A DNA stretch of 43,142 nucleotides, taken from NCBI GenBank assembly GCA_045807945.1, contig JBJMGI010000010.1, positions 1 through 43,142 of the forward strand. The letters are read 5' to 3'. Origin of the DNA: CAVQGF01 sp045807945. Its GTDB lineage: Bacteria > Acidobacteriota > Terriglobia > Terriglobales > Acidobacteriaceae. Both the position numbers and the translations under genes were made by a program. This document shows, piece by piece, positions 23,146 through 31,446 of this stretch. Below the pieces are notes generated by a model that was not told the origin of the DNA, did not search any database, and was given only the letters and a program-made list of their open reading frames with translations. Position 1 is the stretch's first letter; each line of letters opens with the position of its first letter.

Positions 23146-25737
23146 ATGAGAAAGCTTAGAGCAACACTGTGGATCGCGCCGTTAGCAATAGCGTTTGTTG
23201 CCAACCTTCTCTACTCCAACATCTATCTGCCATTCAGGGGAATGCCTCCGGTCGGCATCGAAGTCGGAGTTTCTAACAATGAGGTGACCATCTGGTCCGT
23301 TGACCCCGGCAGTCCAGGTGGCACCGCCGGAGCTCTCCTCGGCGACAAGGTCCGAGCGTTCAATGGCCAACCCGTCCGAGAACTGAACGATTATCTGATC
23401 CCTGACCAGCTGATCTCCCCAAACCAGCCGGCTGTGATCTCTGTCGAACGCAACGGGAGACCGGTCGCGTTGCAGCTCAGGATCACGGGAACGTATTTCG
23501 ACTCACTGACCAAGATCAACCGCGCTGCCTTGCTGTTCTGGATCGTCATAAGCGGGCTGGAGCTGGCTTTTGCTTTGTTCCTGGCGCTCGCACGGCCACA
23601 TGACCCCTCCGCTCTCTCCGCTTCTCTGTTCCTCGCGGTACTAACCGGCTTGAACTTACACGCAACAGGCTCTGCGGCTGCCTTTCGCATTCTTCCGGTC
23701 TTTTTAAGGGGCATCATCTACCCTGTGCAGTTACTTTCGCTTGAGATCTTGTTTTTTGCATTCTTTTTCTGTGCCAGTTTTCCGCGGCCTCTTTTTCGCT
23801 GGACCACCTGCATCAAGTTCAGTATTCCTGCAGCTTTGATCTACATCTATCTGATTCTCCTTAACCTGCCTCTTTGTTTCGGGCCTCAGCCAGAACGTAT
23901 GTTTCAACTGGGGGCAGGTGTTTACTTCGCTGTTGTAAAAATTCCACTATTGCTCGTGTTGTGCGGCTACGGAGTCGCTGCTTTAATAGCGCTCGTCGTC
24001 AAATTCCGGCGCTGCGATAAGGTGGAGCGCCGGCGCATCAAGCTGATGTCGCTTGGAGCTCTGATTGGGCTGGGTGGAGTTGTGCCAACCGCTATCATCC
24101 ACGACCTGGTCTACTCCGACTTGATCTCTCGTTCCGGTCTGATTTCGATCGCTTTCGGCCTGCTGCGGATCGTGTTCCTGGTCTGCTTTGTGTACGCCGT
24201 ATTGAAGCATCGCGTTTTCGAGATCCCCGTCCTGCTGCAGCGTAGCGGACGCTACCTCCTCGTGCAACGCGGATACCTGATCATTCTTGGCTTGGCCGGC
24301 GTCGCCTCCACTTGGATCTTCGCCCGGGTGCTTGCGCAGAGATTTCCCGCAGAGGCCACTTACTCCGTGCCCATCGGCGCTGTCTTCGGTGTTGGGTTGA
24401 TCTGGCTCGGCAGCCTGGTGCACAAGCGCATCCAGCACCGGCTCGACCGTGCATTCTTTCGCTCCGCTTACGACGCGCAGCAGGTCCTCGAGGAGATGGC
24501 CGAGCTCTCGCGCCGCGCAACCAGCCGCTCCGAGCTGATCGAGTTGCTTCGGAAGAATGTGGACCGAGCGTTGCACCCCACCGTGCTCATGATTCTGATT
24601 GAGGACCTCAAGGGCCACCTGGAGTCTGCCCAGGATAACGGGCGTCCATCGCTGACGGTTGATGCTTCATCGCCGCGCTTGAAAGCGCTCGGCCGCTCCG
24701 GCAAAGCCGTGGAACTCGGCGAGCAAGATTGGGAGAAAACGGAATTTAAGGACTTCGCGCCGCTCCGTCCGGAATGTCTCGTTCCTATCATCGGACGCAC
24801 CGACAGATTACTTGGCCTTCTCGTGCTCGGCTCGAAGCTCTCCGAAGAGCCGTATTCGAGCACCGACCTTCGCTTGTTGCAATCGGCTGCCAGGCAAGCT
24901 GGCGTGGCGCTCGAGAACATCTCGCTGGCCGAGGACATCGCACAGCGTCTGCAGGCCGAGCGGCTCGCTGCGCACGAACTCGCGATTGCGCGTGAAGTGC
25001 AGAGTAAATTGCTTCCGGGCGCGGCTCCGCTGCTTGCTTCTATAGAATGCGTGGGCCGCTGCATCCAAGCCAAGCAGGTGGGCGGAGATTTCTACGACTT
25101 CATTGAATACGGCGAGCGAAAAATCGGATTGGTGCTGGCCGATATCGCCGGGAAGGGGATCTCTGCCGCGTTATTGATGGCCAGCCTGCAAGCTCATCTA
25201 CGGAGCCATCGCATGGGGTCGCCGGGTGAGATCGCCGCCGCGCTAGAGTCGGTGAACCGGCATTTCCGTAAGAGCATCGAGGTCGGTGGATTTGCCACGT
25301 TGTTCTTCGGTTTTTATGACGATGCGACTGGCGTCCTCACCTACGCGAATTGCGGACACGCTCCCGCAGTTTTGATGAGACAAGATGGAAGAGTGCGTCG
25401 CTTGGAATCAACTGCCACCGTGGTCGGCGCGTTCGCCGATTGGGAATGTGAGGTCCAGGAGATCAATCTCGGCGAAGGTGACGTGCTAGTCCTTTACAGC
25501 GATGGCATCACGGAAGCGGAGAACGCGGAAGGCGAGCTGTTCGGTGAAGCGCGCCTTCTCGAATTGCTCCAAGGCTGTAAAGATTTACCTGCCGACCGGC
25601 TGGTGGATGTGATCATCGGTGGTGCACTGGATTTCAGCCGCAACCAGCAGGCCGACGACATCACGCTTGTTGTCACCAAGTCGCTAGCGGTGCCCACCTC
25701 AAAAACGACCCCAGCTCAGCTCAAGGCCAACGCGTAG
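23146..25737 (+). CDS. Membrane SpoIIE/RsbU-type PP2C phosphatase with PDZ and GAF domains
   Basis: This protein of about 863 residues has one N-terminal membrane segment, then a PDZ-like domain (about 35-110, WSVDPGSPGGTAGALLGDKV). Six to eight membrane helices follow (about 130-430), then a GAF-like region (about 450-600), a short coiled linker with AREVQSKLLPG, and a PP2C-type SpoIIE domain with GGDFYDF, LVLADIAGKGISAALLM, NCGHAPA and LYSDGITEA. Such enzymes dephosphorylate anti-anti-sigma or related switch proteins; no partner kinase is nearby. A TTG at 23122 is in frame but lies in the terminator T-run, so ATG 23146 is preferred even though it lacks a clear ribosome site. Its 3' end overlaps the convergent GNAT gene by 22 bases. 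Confidence 0.88.
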   Translation: MRKLRATLWIAPLAIAFVANLLYSNIYLPFRGMPPVGIEVGVSNNEVTIWSVDPGSPGGTAGALLGDKVRAFNGQPVRELNDYLIPDQLISPNQPAVISVERNGRPVALQLRITGTYFDSLTKINRAALLFWIVISGLELAFALFLALARPHDPSALSASLFLAVLTGLNLHATGSAAAFRILPVFLRGIIYPVQLLSLEILFFAFFFCASFPRPLFRWTTCIKFSIPAALIYIYLILLNLPLCFGPQPERMFQLGAGVYFAVVKIPLLLVLCGYGVAALIALVVKFRRCDKVERRRIKLMSLGALIGLGGVVPTAIIHDLVYSDLISRSGLISIAFGLLRIVFLVCFVYAVLKHRVFEIPVLLQRSGRYLLVQRGYLIILGLAGVASTWIFARVLAQRFPAEATYSVPIGAVFGVGLIWLGSLVHKRIQHRLDRAFFRSAYDAQQVLEEMAELSRRATSRSELIELLRKNVDRALHPTVLMILIEDLKGHLESAQDNGRPSLTVDASSPRLKALGRSGKAVELGEQDWEKTEFKDFAPLRPECLVPIIGRTDRLLGLLVLGSKLSEEPYSSTDLRLLQSAARQAGVALENISLAEDIAQRLQAERLAAHELAIAREVQSKLLPGAAPLLASIECVGRCIQAKQVGGDFYDFIEYGERKIGLVLADIAGKGISAALLMASLQAHLRSHRMGSPGEIAAALESVNRHFRKSIEVGGFATLFFGFYDDATGVLTYANCGHAPAVLMRQDGRVRRLESTATVVGAFADWECEVQEINLGEGDVLVLYSDGITEAENAEGELFGEARLLELLQGCKDLPADRLVDVIIGGALDFSRNQQADDITLVVTKSLAVPTSKTTPAQLKANA

Positions 25738-26159
25738 CGATAAAACTCATCGTCGCGTTTGTACCCGAGCTTCTCGTAAAGCCTCTGCGCGTTGAAATTG
25801 TCCGTAGCCGTCTCCAGGATCATCTGGGCTGCGCCGGTCTCCTCCCCATGCTGCCGCGCGCGCTCCATCAGCGCTCGTCCAACTCCTGCGGTACGCGCAT
25901 CCGGCGCGACGAACAGGTCATAGAGGATCCAGATGGGCTTCATGGAGATCGAGGCCAGAGAAGGGTAGAGCTGCACGAAACCGAGTGCCTTCCCGCCATC
26001 TTCCGCAAGGAAGATCACCGCGTCGCCGTTCTTCAGCCTCTGCTCGATGTACGCCCTCGCCGCAGCGGCGTCCGGCGGCTGCTTGTAAAACTGCCGGTAA
26101 TGATCGAACAGCGGTGCAACCTGGTCCAGGTGCTTCCGTTCGGCACGAACGATTTTCAT
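25716..26159 (-). CDS. GNAT family N-acetyltransferase
   Basis: This 147-residue single-domain GNAT has acetyl-CoA-binding motif A in VAPDARTAGVGRALMERA and a C-terminal NFNAQRLYEKLGYKRD, the usual end of the fold. It starts 2 bases after the stop of the amine oxidase gene and so is the last gene of the polyamine operon. In that context it could acetylate a polyamine or amine (spermidine acetyltransferases are GNATs), but the motif does not show substrate. Confidence 0.88.
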   Translation of the reverse strand: MKIVRAERKHLDQVAPLFDHYRQFYKQPPDAAAARAYIEQRLKNGDAVIFLAEDGGKALGFVQLYPSLASISMKPIWILYDLFVAPDARTAGVGRALMERARQHGEETGAAQMILETATDNFNAQRLYEKLGYKRDDEFYRYALALS

Positions 26160-26161
26160 AG

Positions 26162-27685
26162 CTATCCCGCGACTGCTTGCAGGCTACGTCCCGCAAGCGC
26201 CGCATCCAGCTCTTTCAACGTTCGCTTTGCCGCCTGGATCCCGCCCACCGTCGTCGATAGTGGACCTTCTGAATCGGTGCAGGCGAAGAAGATGCGCTTC
26301 ATAGGCTTGCGCGCGATCGGCTGCACTTTGGTGAATGTGCCAGGCGTTCCCATATACATCGGGTGTCCGCGCCGGAAGATGTGCACTTCCACCGGGTCAA
26401 CGTTGGTCGACGGCATCAAGTGCTTGAAATCGCGCAGCACCTTTGTTGCCACCTCGCGTGCGCCTTCATCCGTGAGCAAACGATAGCGTTCGTTCTCGTG
26501 CAGGGGCGTGTAGCAAGAGATGATGTGCACCTTGGGATTGAAGTTTGGCTGATTGCGGATCGTCCAGTCCGCGACGATGAAATCGGTGAACGAATTTCCC
26601 GGACACCAGGTGTCATACCCCTTATCGAAGACCAGTTTCTCGTAGACAAGGTTCACTACCGGGTATGGGATGTAACGGATCTTCATCATCGCTTCACGTT
26701 GTGCTTCGGGCAGGTTCTTCACTATGCGCGCGGTAATGAACTTCGGCGTGGCCATGATCACGGCCTTCGCGGTTACGGTCTTGAGTTGGCCGTTGTGCGA
26801 GTAGGTCACATGGACTTCGTTCTTCTGTTCCTCCACGGCGATGATTGCGGCGCCCGCCAGCATGTGCGCGCCGTTCTTTGCTTGCAGCTTCTCGGCGAGC
26901 TTCTTTGTCAGCGCGCCGTTCCCACCCGGCCAGGTGCTGCGTGTGCTTTTGCGGTTCTCGGCTGCATTCGACTGCAGGTCATCAATGGCCAGCATTGCGG
27001 AGGTTTCATGAGACATTGCACCCCAGTTCGAGGGACCGTAACCGTCCCACCATTGCCGCAGCTCCGGCGAGTAGTCCTTTAGGAAGTGGGTCAGCGGCAG
27101 CTGGTCCAATTCGTCGCGCCGCTTTTCCAGGTCGATAGCCAGCATCTCTTTTTTGAATCTCTTGAAGTCCTCACGAACCTTTTCCGGATATGGCAACTTA
27201 TCGGTGCCTTCGCCCCACGTGTCCGCGACAAACTCGCCGTTATGGATCGTGCCATCCCAACTGTTGATGGGCAGCAACTCCATTCCCAGCTCTTTCGCTA
27301 ACTGCGCCGCATCATCTTTGTCGTCGAGCATGAAGGCTGCTCCCGTCGCATACGTCGCGCCATGGGAATCCATGCCGTAGGCGTTCCCGCCCCAATGCGG
27401 CTCCTTTTCCAGCAGCATCCAGTCGTGGTTCTTCATGTAGTACGCGGCCGCGAGCCCGCTGACTCCTCCGCCCACGATCACCACATCTTTCCGCGCCGAG
27501 ACCGGCGGGATCTGGAAGTGGAATCCATCGCGCACCTTGTGGCATATCTCGTTGTGCTCGCCATCCACGATCTTGCGCGTCCCCTGAGGCGCGGCGGCGG
27601 CGAGCAGGTTGTGGTCTACGGGACACCCCGCGGCCACGCTGCCCGCGATCACGAACTTGATAAAATCCCGGCGGTTCTGACTCAT
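26162..27685 (-). CDS. Tat-exported FAD-dependent amine oxidase
   Basis: This 507-residue flavoprotein starts at ATG 27685, with AGGAGAG upstream. The N-terminus carries a twin-arginine signal (NRRDFIKFVIAGSVAAG), so it is folded with FAD and exported. The dinucleotide-binding motif VVIVGGGVSGLAAAYYM begins near residue 60, followed by LLEKEPHWGG. WPGGNGALTKKLAEKL and the C-terminal STTVGGIQAAKRT complete an amine-oxidase/protoporphyrinogen-oxidase-like fold. It overlaps potC by 4 bases (ATGA). Oxidation of a polyamine to an aminoaldehyde in the periplasm fits the locus; the substrate is inferred. The frame can be extended to 28141, but that part is the potC coding region. Confidence 0.85.
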   Translation of the reverse strand: MSQNRRDFIKFVIAGSVAAGCPVDHNLLAAAAPQGTRKIVDGEHNEICHKVRDGFHFQIPPVSARKDVVIVGGGVSGLAAAYYMKNHDWMLLEKEPHWGGNAYGMDSHGATYATGAAFMLDDKDDAAQLAKELGMELLPINSWDGTIHNGEFVADTWGEGTDKLPYPEKVREDFKRFKKEMLAIDLEKRRDELDQLPLTHFLKDYSPELRQWWDGYGPSNWGAMSHETSAMLAIDDLQSNAAENRKSTRSTWPGGNGALTKKLAEKLQAKNGAHMLAGAAIIAVEEQKNEVHVTYSHNGQLKTVTAKAVIMATPKFITARIVKNLPEAQREAMMKIRYIPYPVVNLVYEKLVFDKGYDTWCPGNSFTDFIVADWTIRNQPNFNPKVHIISCYTPLHENERYRLLTDEGAREVATKVLRDFKHLMPSTNVDPVEVHIFRRGHPMYMGTPGTFTKVQPIARKPMKRIFFACTDSEGPLSTTVGGIQAAKRTLKELDAALAGRSLQAVAG

Positions 27686-28506
27686 GGGTTCTCTCCTTGA
27701 ATGATGGAAGCTGCGAGCATCTCTTGTGCCTGCCCGCGCGTGCGAATCCGATACCAGATGATGATGGTGAACAGCGAAAACAAAAAGATGATCGTGGAAA
27801 CCGCATTGATCTCGGGCGTCATGCCGCGACGTAGTCGCGACCAGATTTCCAGGGGCAACGTGTTCTCCCGGCCCACCAGGAAGAAGCTCACCGCGATCTC
27901 GTCCATTGAAAGCGTGAAGATCAGCAGCGCCGCTCCGATGATCGAAAGCTTCAGGTTCGGCAGCGTGATGCGCCAGAACGTCTGCCAATAATTCGCACCA
28001 AGATCGAGCGATGCTTCCTCCTGCCGGCGATCGAATTTCTGCAATCCGGCAAAAACTTCCGTTGTTGCGACCGCTATTAGTGCGGTCCCGTGCCCGAGGG
28101 CGATCGTCACCAGGCTCAACTCGAATCCGGAAAACACGCAAAGCATCAGCAGCGATAACCCGGTGATGATCCCCGGCAATATGAGCGGCAGCAACACCAG
28201 CCTGCGGAAGAGCGCTTTTCCTGGAAAGTTCGTGCGATCAAGCGCCAGCGCAGCCGGAGTGCCGATCAGGAGCGCAAGCACCACCGCCACTAGTGCAACC
28301 ATCACGCTGTTGAGCACGGAACTCCAGATCGCCTCGTCTTCGAACAGCACCCGATACCAATGGAGGGTGAGGTCGCGTGGAGGAAATCCGCCCACTCCCG
28401 GTCCGTTGAATGAATAAAGGATGAGCACTGCGATCGGGAGATAAAGGAACGCGAACACGAGCGCGCTGTACGCGGCCAGCCATCCGCCTCTTCGCTGCAC
28501 ATTCAT
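27682..28506 (-). CDS. potC: Spermidine/putrescine-type ABC permease PotC
   Basis: This 274-residue inner-membrane permease has six hydrophobic helices and the EAA loop (EEASLDLGANYWQTFWRITLPNL) that contacts the ATPase. The C-terminal location in the pot order and the similarity to PotC/PotI-type permeases support the name. ATG 28506 overlaps the potB stop by 4 bases, and its own stop overlaps the amine oxidase start, so translation is coupled throughout. Confidence 0.9.
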   Translation of the reverse strand: MNVQRRGGWLAAYSALVFAFLYLPIAVLILYSFNGPGVGGFPPRDLTLHWYRVLFEDEAIWSSVLNSVMVALVAVVLALLIGTPAALALDRTNFPGKALFRRLVLLPLILPGIITGLSLLMLCVFSGFELSLVTIALGHGTALIAVATTEVFAGLQKFDRRQEEASLDLGANYWQTFWRITLPNLKLSIIGAALLIFTLSMDEIAVSFFLVGRENTLPLEIWSRLRRGMTPEINAVSTIIFLFSLFTIIIWYRIRTRGQAQEMLAASIIQGENP

Positions 28507-29345
28507 TGGTAGCTGTACCTCTTCTCCAGACGTTCAGTCGCAAAAAGAAGAGCCACTACCAACACCAGCATGCAAAGCGAGATCGCGGCGCCCAACGGCC
28601 AATCGTAGGCGGCACCGAAGAGGCTCACCACGATATTCGAGATCATGATGCCGCTCGGACCTCCGACAAGCAAGGGGGCCAAAAAATCGCCCAGGCTCAG
28701 CACGAACGCGAACGTCGCCCCGGCGATCACTCCGGGCAGCGACAATGGAAGGATCACGCGACGAAAAGTTTGCAACGGTGCCGCCCCGAGGTCCTGTGAA
28801 GCCTCTACCAGATTGCGTGGCACATGCTCGAGCGAAGCGAAGATCGGCAAGAACGCGAATGGAGTGTAGATGTGCGTCAGAGTCAGCACTACCGCGAAAG
28901 GACTGTACAGTAACGCGCTCACCGGCCCGTGGGTAACGTGCAGGAACTGCAACGAAGTGTTCAGCACGCCATCGCTCCCCAGTATCGTCTTCCACGCGTA
29001 AGCACGTACCAGATAGCTGACCCACAGCGGCACGATGATAAGTTGATAGAGAAGATTTTTGTGACGCGCTTGGAACGAAACATAGTAAGCGACAGGGTAA
29101 GCCAACAACAGCCCCAGCAGCGTGACCGTGCCCGCGATTTTCATGGAGCGGAAAAGGACTTGGAGATATAACGGCGAAGTAGCGATCTGCTTGTAATTCG
29201 CCAATGTGAACTCGCGTGCGATCTGCCCATCGCGTACCGACCAGAAGCTGTGCGCAAACAAGATGACGTACGCGAACAGCAGGAACAGAGTCACCCAGAA
29301 CAGGGGCGGTGCCGTGACGGCGACTTTGTATCCTTTGGAGTACAC
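28503..29345 (-). CDS. potB: Spermidine/putrescine-type ABC permease PotB
   Basis: This 280-residue permease has six membrane segments and the EAA loop EASQDLGAAPLQTFRRVILPLSLPG. It pairs with PotC as the heterodimeric channel of a polyamine-family importer. The start is a GTG (29345-29343), 2 bases after the potA stop. Confidence 0.9.
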   Translation of the reverse strand: MYSKGYKVAVTAPPLFWVTLFLLFAYVILFAHSFWSVRDGQIAREFTLANYKQIATSPLYLQVLFRSMKIAGTVTLLGLLLAYPVAYYVSFQARHKNLLYQLIIVPLWVSYLVRAYAWKTILGSDGVLNTSLQFLHVTHGPVSALLYSPFAVVLTLTHIYTPFAFLPIFASLEHVPRNLVEASQDLGAAPLQTFRRVILPLSLPGVIAGATFAFVLSLGDFLAPLLVGGPSGIMISNIVVSLFGAAYDWPLGAAISLCMLVLVVALLFATERLEKRYSYQ

Positions 29346-29347
29346 GC

Positions 29348-30388
29348 CTAATCCTTCTGCTTGATCAGCACCGCATCTTTACTATCGAACTCGAATTCGC
29401 AGTCGGCGGGCACTTTTATACCGCTATGCATCCTCGCTTCGAACTTCGTGCCGTCCTGGCACTCGAGCCAGAGCACCCGCGTCGCTCCCTGAAACATTTG
29501 CTGCTGCACCCTAGCGGCGAAGCGTGCCGACCCATTCTGCGCGGCTCCACTCGCCGGGCGAATGTTTTCCGGCCGTATCGAAAAGAGCGCCGGCCCGTCC
29601 GGCTGCTGCGTCTTCCATCGCAAGCTTCCAGCCACCGCTTCTCCTTGCGCGATTTGAGCCTGAATGAGATTCGTTTTTCCGATGAAGCCGGCGGAATACG
29701 CGCTCGCGGGACGGTTGTAAATCTCTGAGGGCGATGCGATCTGTTCCAATACTCCATCGCGCAACAAAGCTATGCGGTCGGAGAGTGCCATCGCCTCGTC
29801 CTGGTCATGCGTAACGAAGATGAACGAGATCCCGACCTCACGCTGCAGCGACTTCAACTCCGACTGCATCTGCCGCCGCAAGTTAGCATCGAGTGCCGAA
29901 AGCGGCTCGTCGAGCAACAGGAGCTTGGGGCGATTCACCAGTGCGCGTGCCAGCGCCACCCGCTGTTGTTGTCCGCCACTCAACTTGCTCGGAGAGGCAT
30001 CGGCGAACTCGGTCATCTTGACCTGCGCCAGTGCTTTCGCTGCTCTATCCATGGCTTCGGCTTTCGCGACCTTGGTCACGCGCATCCCGTAAGCAACATT
30101 TTCCGCGACGCTCATGTGGGGGAAGAGCGCGTACTGTTGGAACACCGTGTTAACGGGCCGCTGATATGGAGGAAGCTGCTCGATCCGTTCTCCCGACATG
30201 ACAATCTCGCCCGCATCCGTCCGTTCGAACCCCGCGATCAAGCGCAGCAGCGTCGTCTTGCCCGAACCGCTTTCGCCCAGGACAGTCAGGAATTCTCCTT
30301 CCGCCACATCCAGCGAAACGCCACGCAGCACCTCGCGCGCGCCAAAGCGCTTGCGAACATCGCGGACTGAAAGCAACGTTGGATTCAC
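29348..30388 (-). CDS. potA: Spermidine/putrescine-type ABC ATPase PotA
   Basis: This 346-residue ATPase has Walker A GESGSGKTT (about 35-43), the Q-loop, signature LSGGQQQRVALARAL, Walker B LLLLDEPLSALD, the H-loop FVTHDQDEAMALSD, and a C-terminal TOBE domain (about 240-346) containing SIRPENI. That is the architecture of PotA-type importer ATPases. GTG start; its first bases overlap the potD stop (GTGA). Confidence 0.93.
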   Translation of the reverse strand: MNPTLLSVRDVRKRFGAREVLRGVSLDVAEGEFLTVLGESGSGKTTLLRLIAGFERTDAGEIVMSGERIEQLPPYQRPVNTVFQQYALFPHMSVAENVAYGMRVTKVAKAEAMDRAAKALAQVKMTEFADASPSKLSGGQQQRVALARALVNRPKLLLLDEPLSALDANLRRQMQSELKSLQREVGISFIFVTHDQDEAMALSDRIALLRDGVLEQIASPSEIYNRPASAYSAGFIGKTNLIQAQIAQGEAVAGSLRWKTQQPDGPALFSIRPENIRPASGAAQNGSARFAARVQQQMFQGATRVLWLECQDGTKFEARMHSGIKVPADCEFEFDSKDAVLIKQKD

Positions 30389-31446
30389 TGCGATGCTTTG
30401 ACTTCGTTCCAGATCTCGGTGTACTTAGCGCGCCGCGGCACGTTCTGCCAGAAATAAATGTGCTTCTGATAATTCTCCACGTCGTCCAGATGCAACGTCG
30501 TGCGCTGTTCAGGAGTCATCAAGCGAGCGGACTGAGCGTTCGCGGGTGTGTACCCGGTTACATCCGCCACCGCTTTCTGCGTATTCGCCTCGATCATGTA
30601 AGCCAGGAATTGTTCAGCGAGTTCTTTGTTGCGGCTTGCGGACGTGATCATCAGGTGGTCGATCCAGCCGGTCGTGTTTTCTGCCGGGATAGTCTCGCCG
30701 ATCGGAAAATTCTTCTCGCGCAGCTGGTTCGTCATCAGCGGCCATCCCATTGCAGCCACCACTTCGTGCTGCTCGAAGAGATTTGTCAGCTCTCCCCCTT
30801 GCGTCCACATCTTCCTGATGTTCGGCTTTAATTCCAGCAGCTTCTTTTTGACGTTCGCCAGTTGCTGATCGTTCAGGTTGTAGAGAGCAGAAGGATCCGG
30901 TTTGTCGTAGCCGAGGACTTGCGCCGCCATGTAGACGGTGGAGAGATCGTCCCACACTGAGATCTTGTTTTTTAGTTTCGGGTCCCACAGCGCGGCCCAG
31001 CTTTGCGGTGCGGAAGGGAGGGCCGTCGTGTCGTACAGCAACGGGTTCGGCCCCCACATGAAAGGAAGTCCGTAGATGTTCCCGTTCGCCTTCACCAGCG
31101 GCAGATTGCGGAGCTGCGGCGAGAGCAGCTCGTAACTGGGAAACTTTCGCAGATCAAGCGGGGCGGCAAGATGGTCCGCTGCGATGTTCCCGGCGACATC
31201 GCTCGACGGCGAGATCACGTCATAATTCGCCGCGCTCCCGCCGCGCAGCTTCGCCATGAGCTCATCGCTCGACCCCATGTACGAGGCCTGCACTTTGCAT
31301 GCGCACTTCTCTTCAAAGCCTTTGACGACCGAAGGATCGGCGTAACCCTCCCACACCAGCAGACTGAGCGTTCTATGGCGTGTGCACGAATTCGTCGCGA
31401 GTACGCACGCCGACACGCATAGGAAGAGAAGAAACTTTCTAATCAT
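30385..31446 (-). CDS. potD: Polyamine-type substrate-binding lipoprotein PotD
   Basis: This 353-residue protein has a lipoprotein signal ending ATNSC (Cys21). PotD-like ligand positions are recognisable: W32 and Y35 in VWEGY, D166/D167 in VWDD, W235 in MGWP, and W261 plus D263 in GWIDHL, matching the aromatic box and amine-binding Asp of E. coli PotD/PotF. This supports a cationic amine ligand rather than a sugar or iron. Specificity for putrescine versus spermidine cannot be told. ATG 31446 overlaps the amidohydrolase stop by 4 bases. Confidence 0.9.
   Translation of the reverse strand: MIRKFLLFLCVSACVLATNSCTRHRTLSLLVWEGYADPSVVKGFEEKCACKVQASYMGSSDELMAKLRGGSAANYDVISPSSDVAGNIAADHLAAPLDLRKFPSYELLSPQLRNLPLVKANGNIYGLPFMWGPNPLLYDTTALPSAPQSWAALWDPKLKNKISVWDDLSTVYMAAQVLGYDKPDPSALYNLNDQQLANVKKKLLELKPNIRKMWTQGGELTNLFEQHEVVAAMGWPLMTNQLREKNFPIGETIPAENTTGWIDHLMITSASRNKELAEQFLAYMIEANTQKAVADVTGYTPANAQSARLMTPEQRTTLHLDDVENYQKHIYFWQNVPRRAKYTEIWNEVKASQ

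Noticed and set aside
27686..28141. Upstream extension of the amine oxidase frame to 28141
   Set aside because: It runs through the potC coding region. The Tat signal and AGGAGAG ribosome site define ATG 27685.
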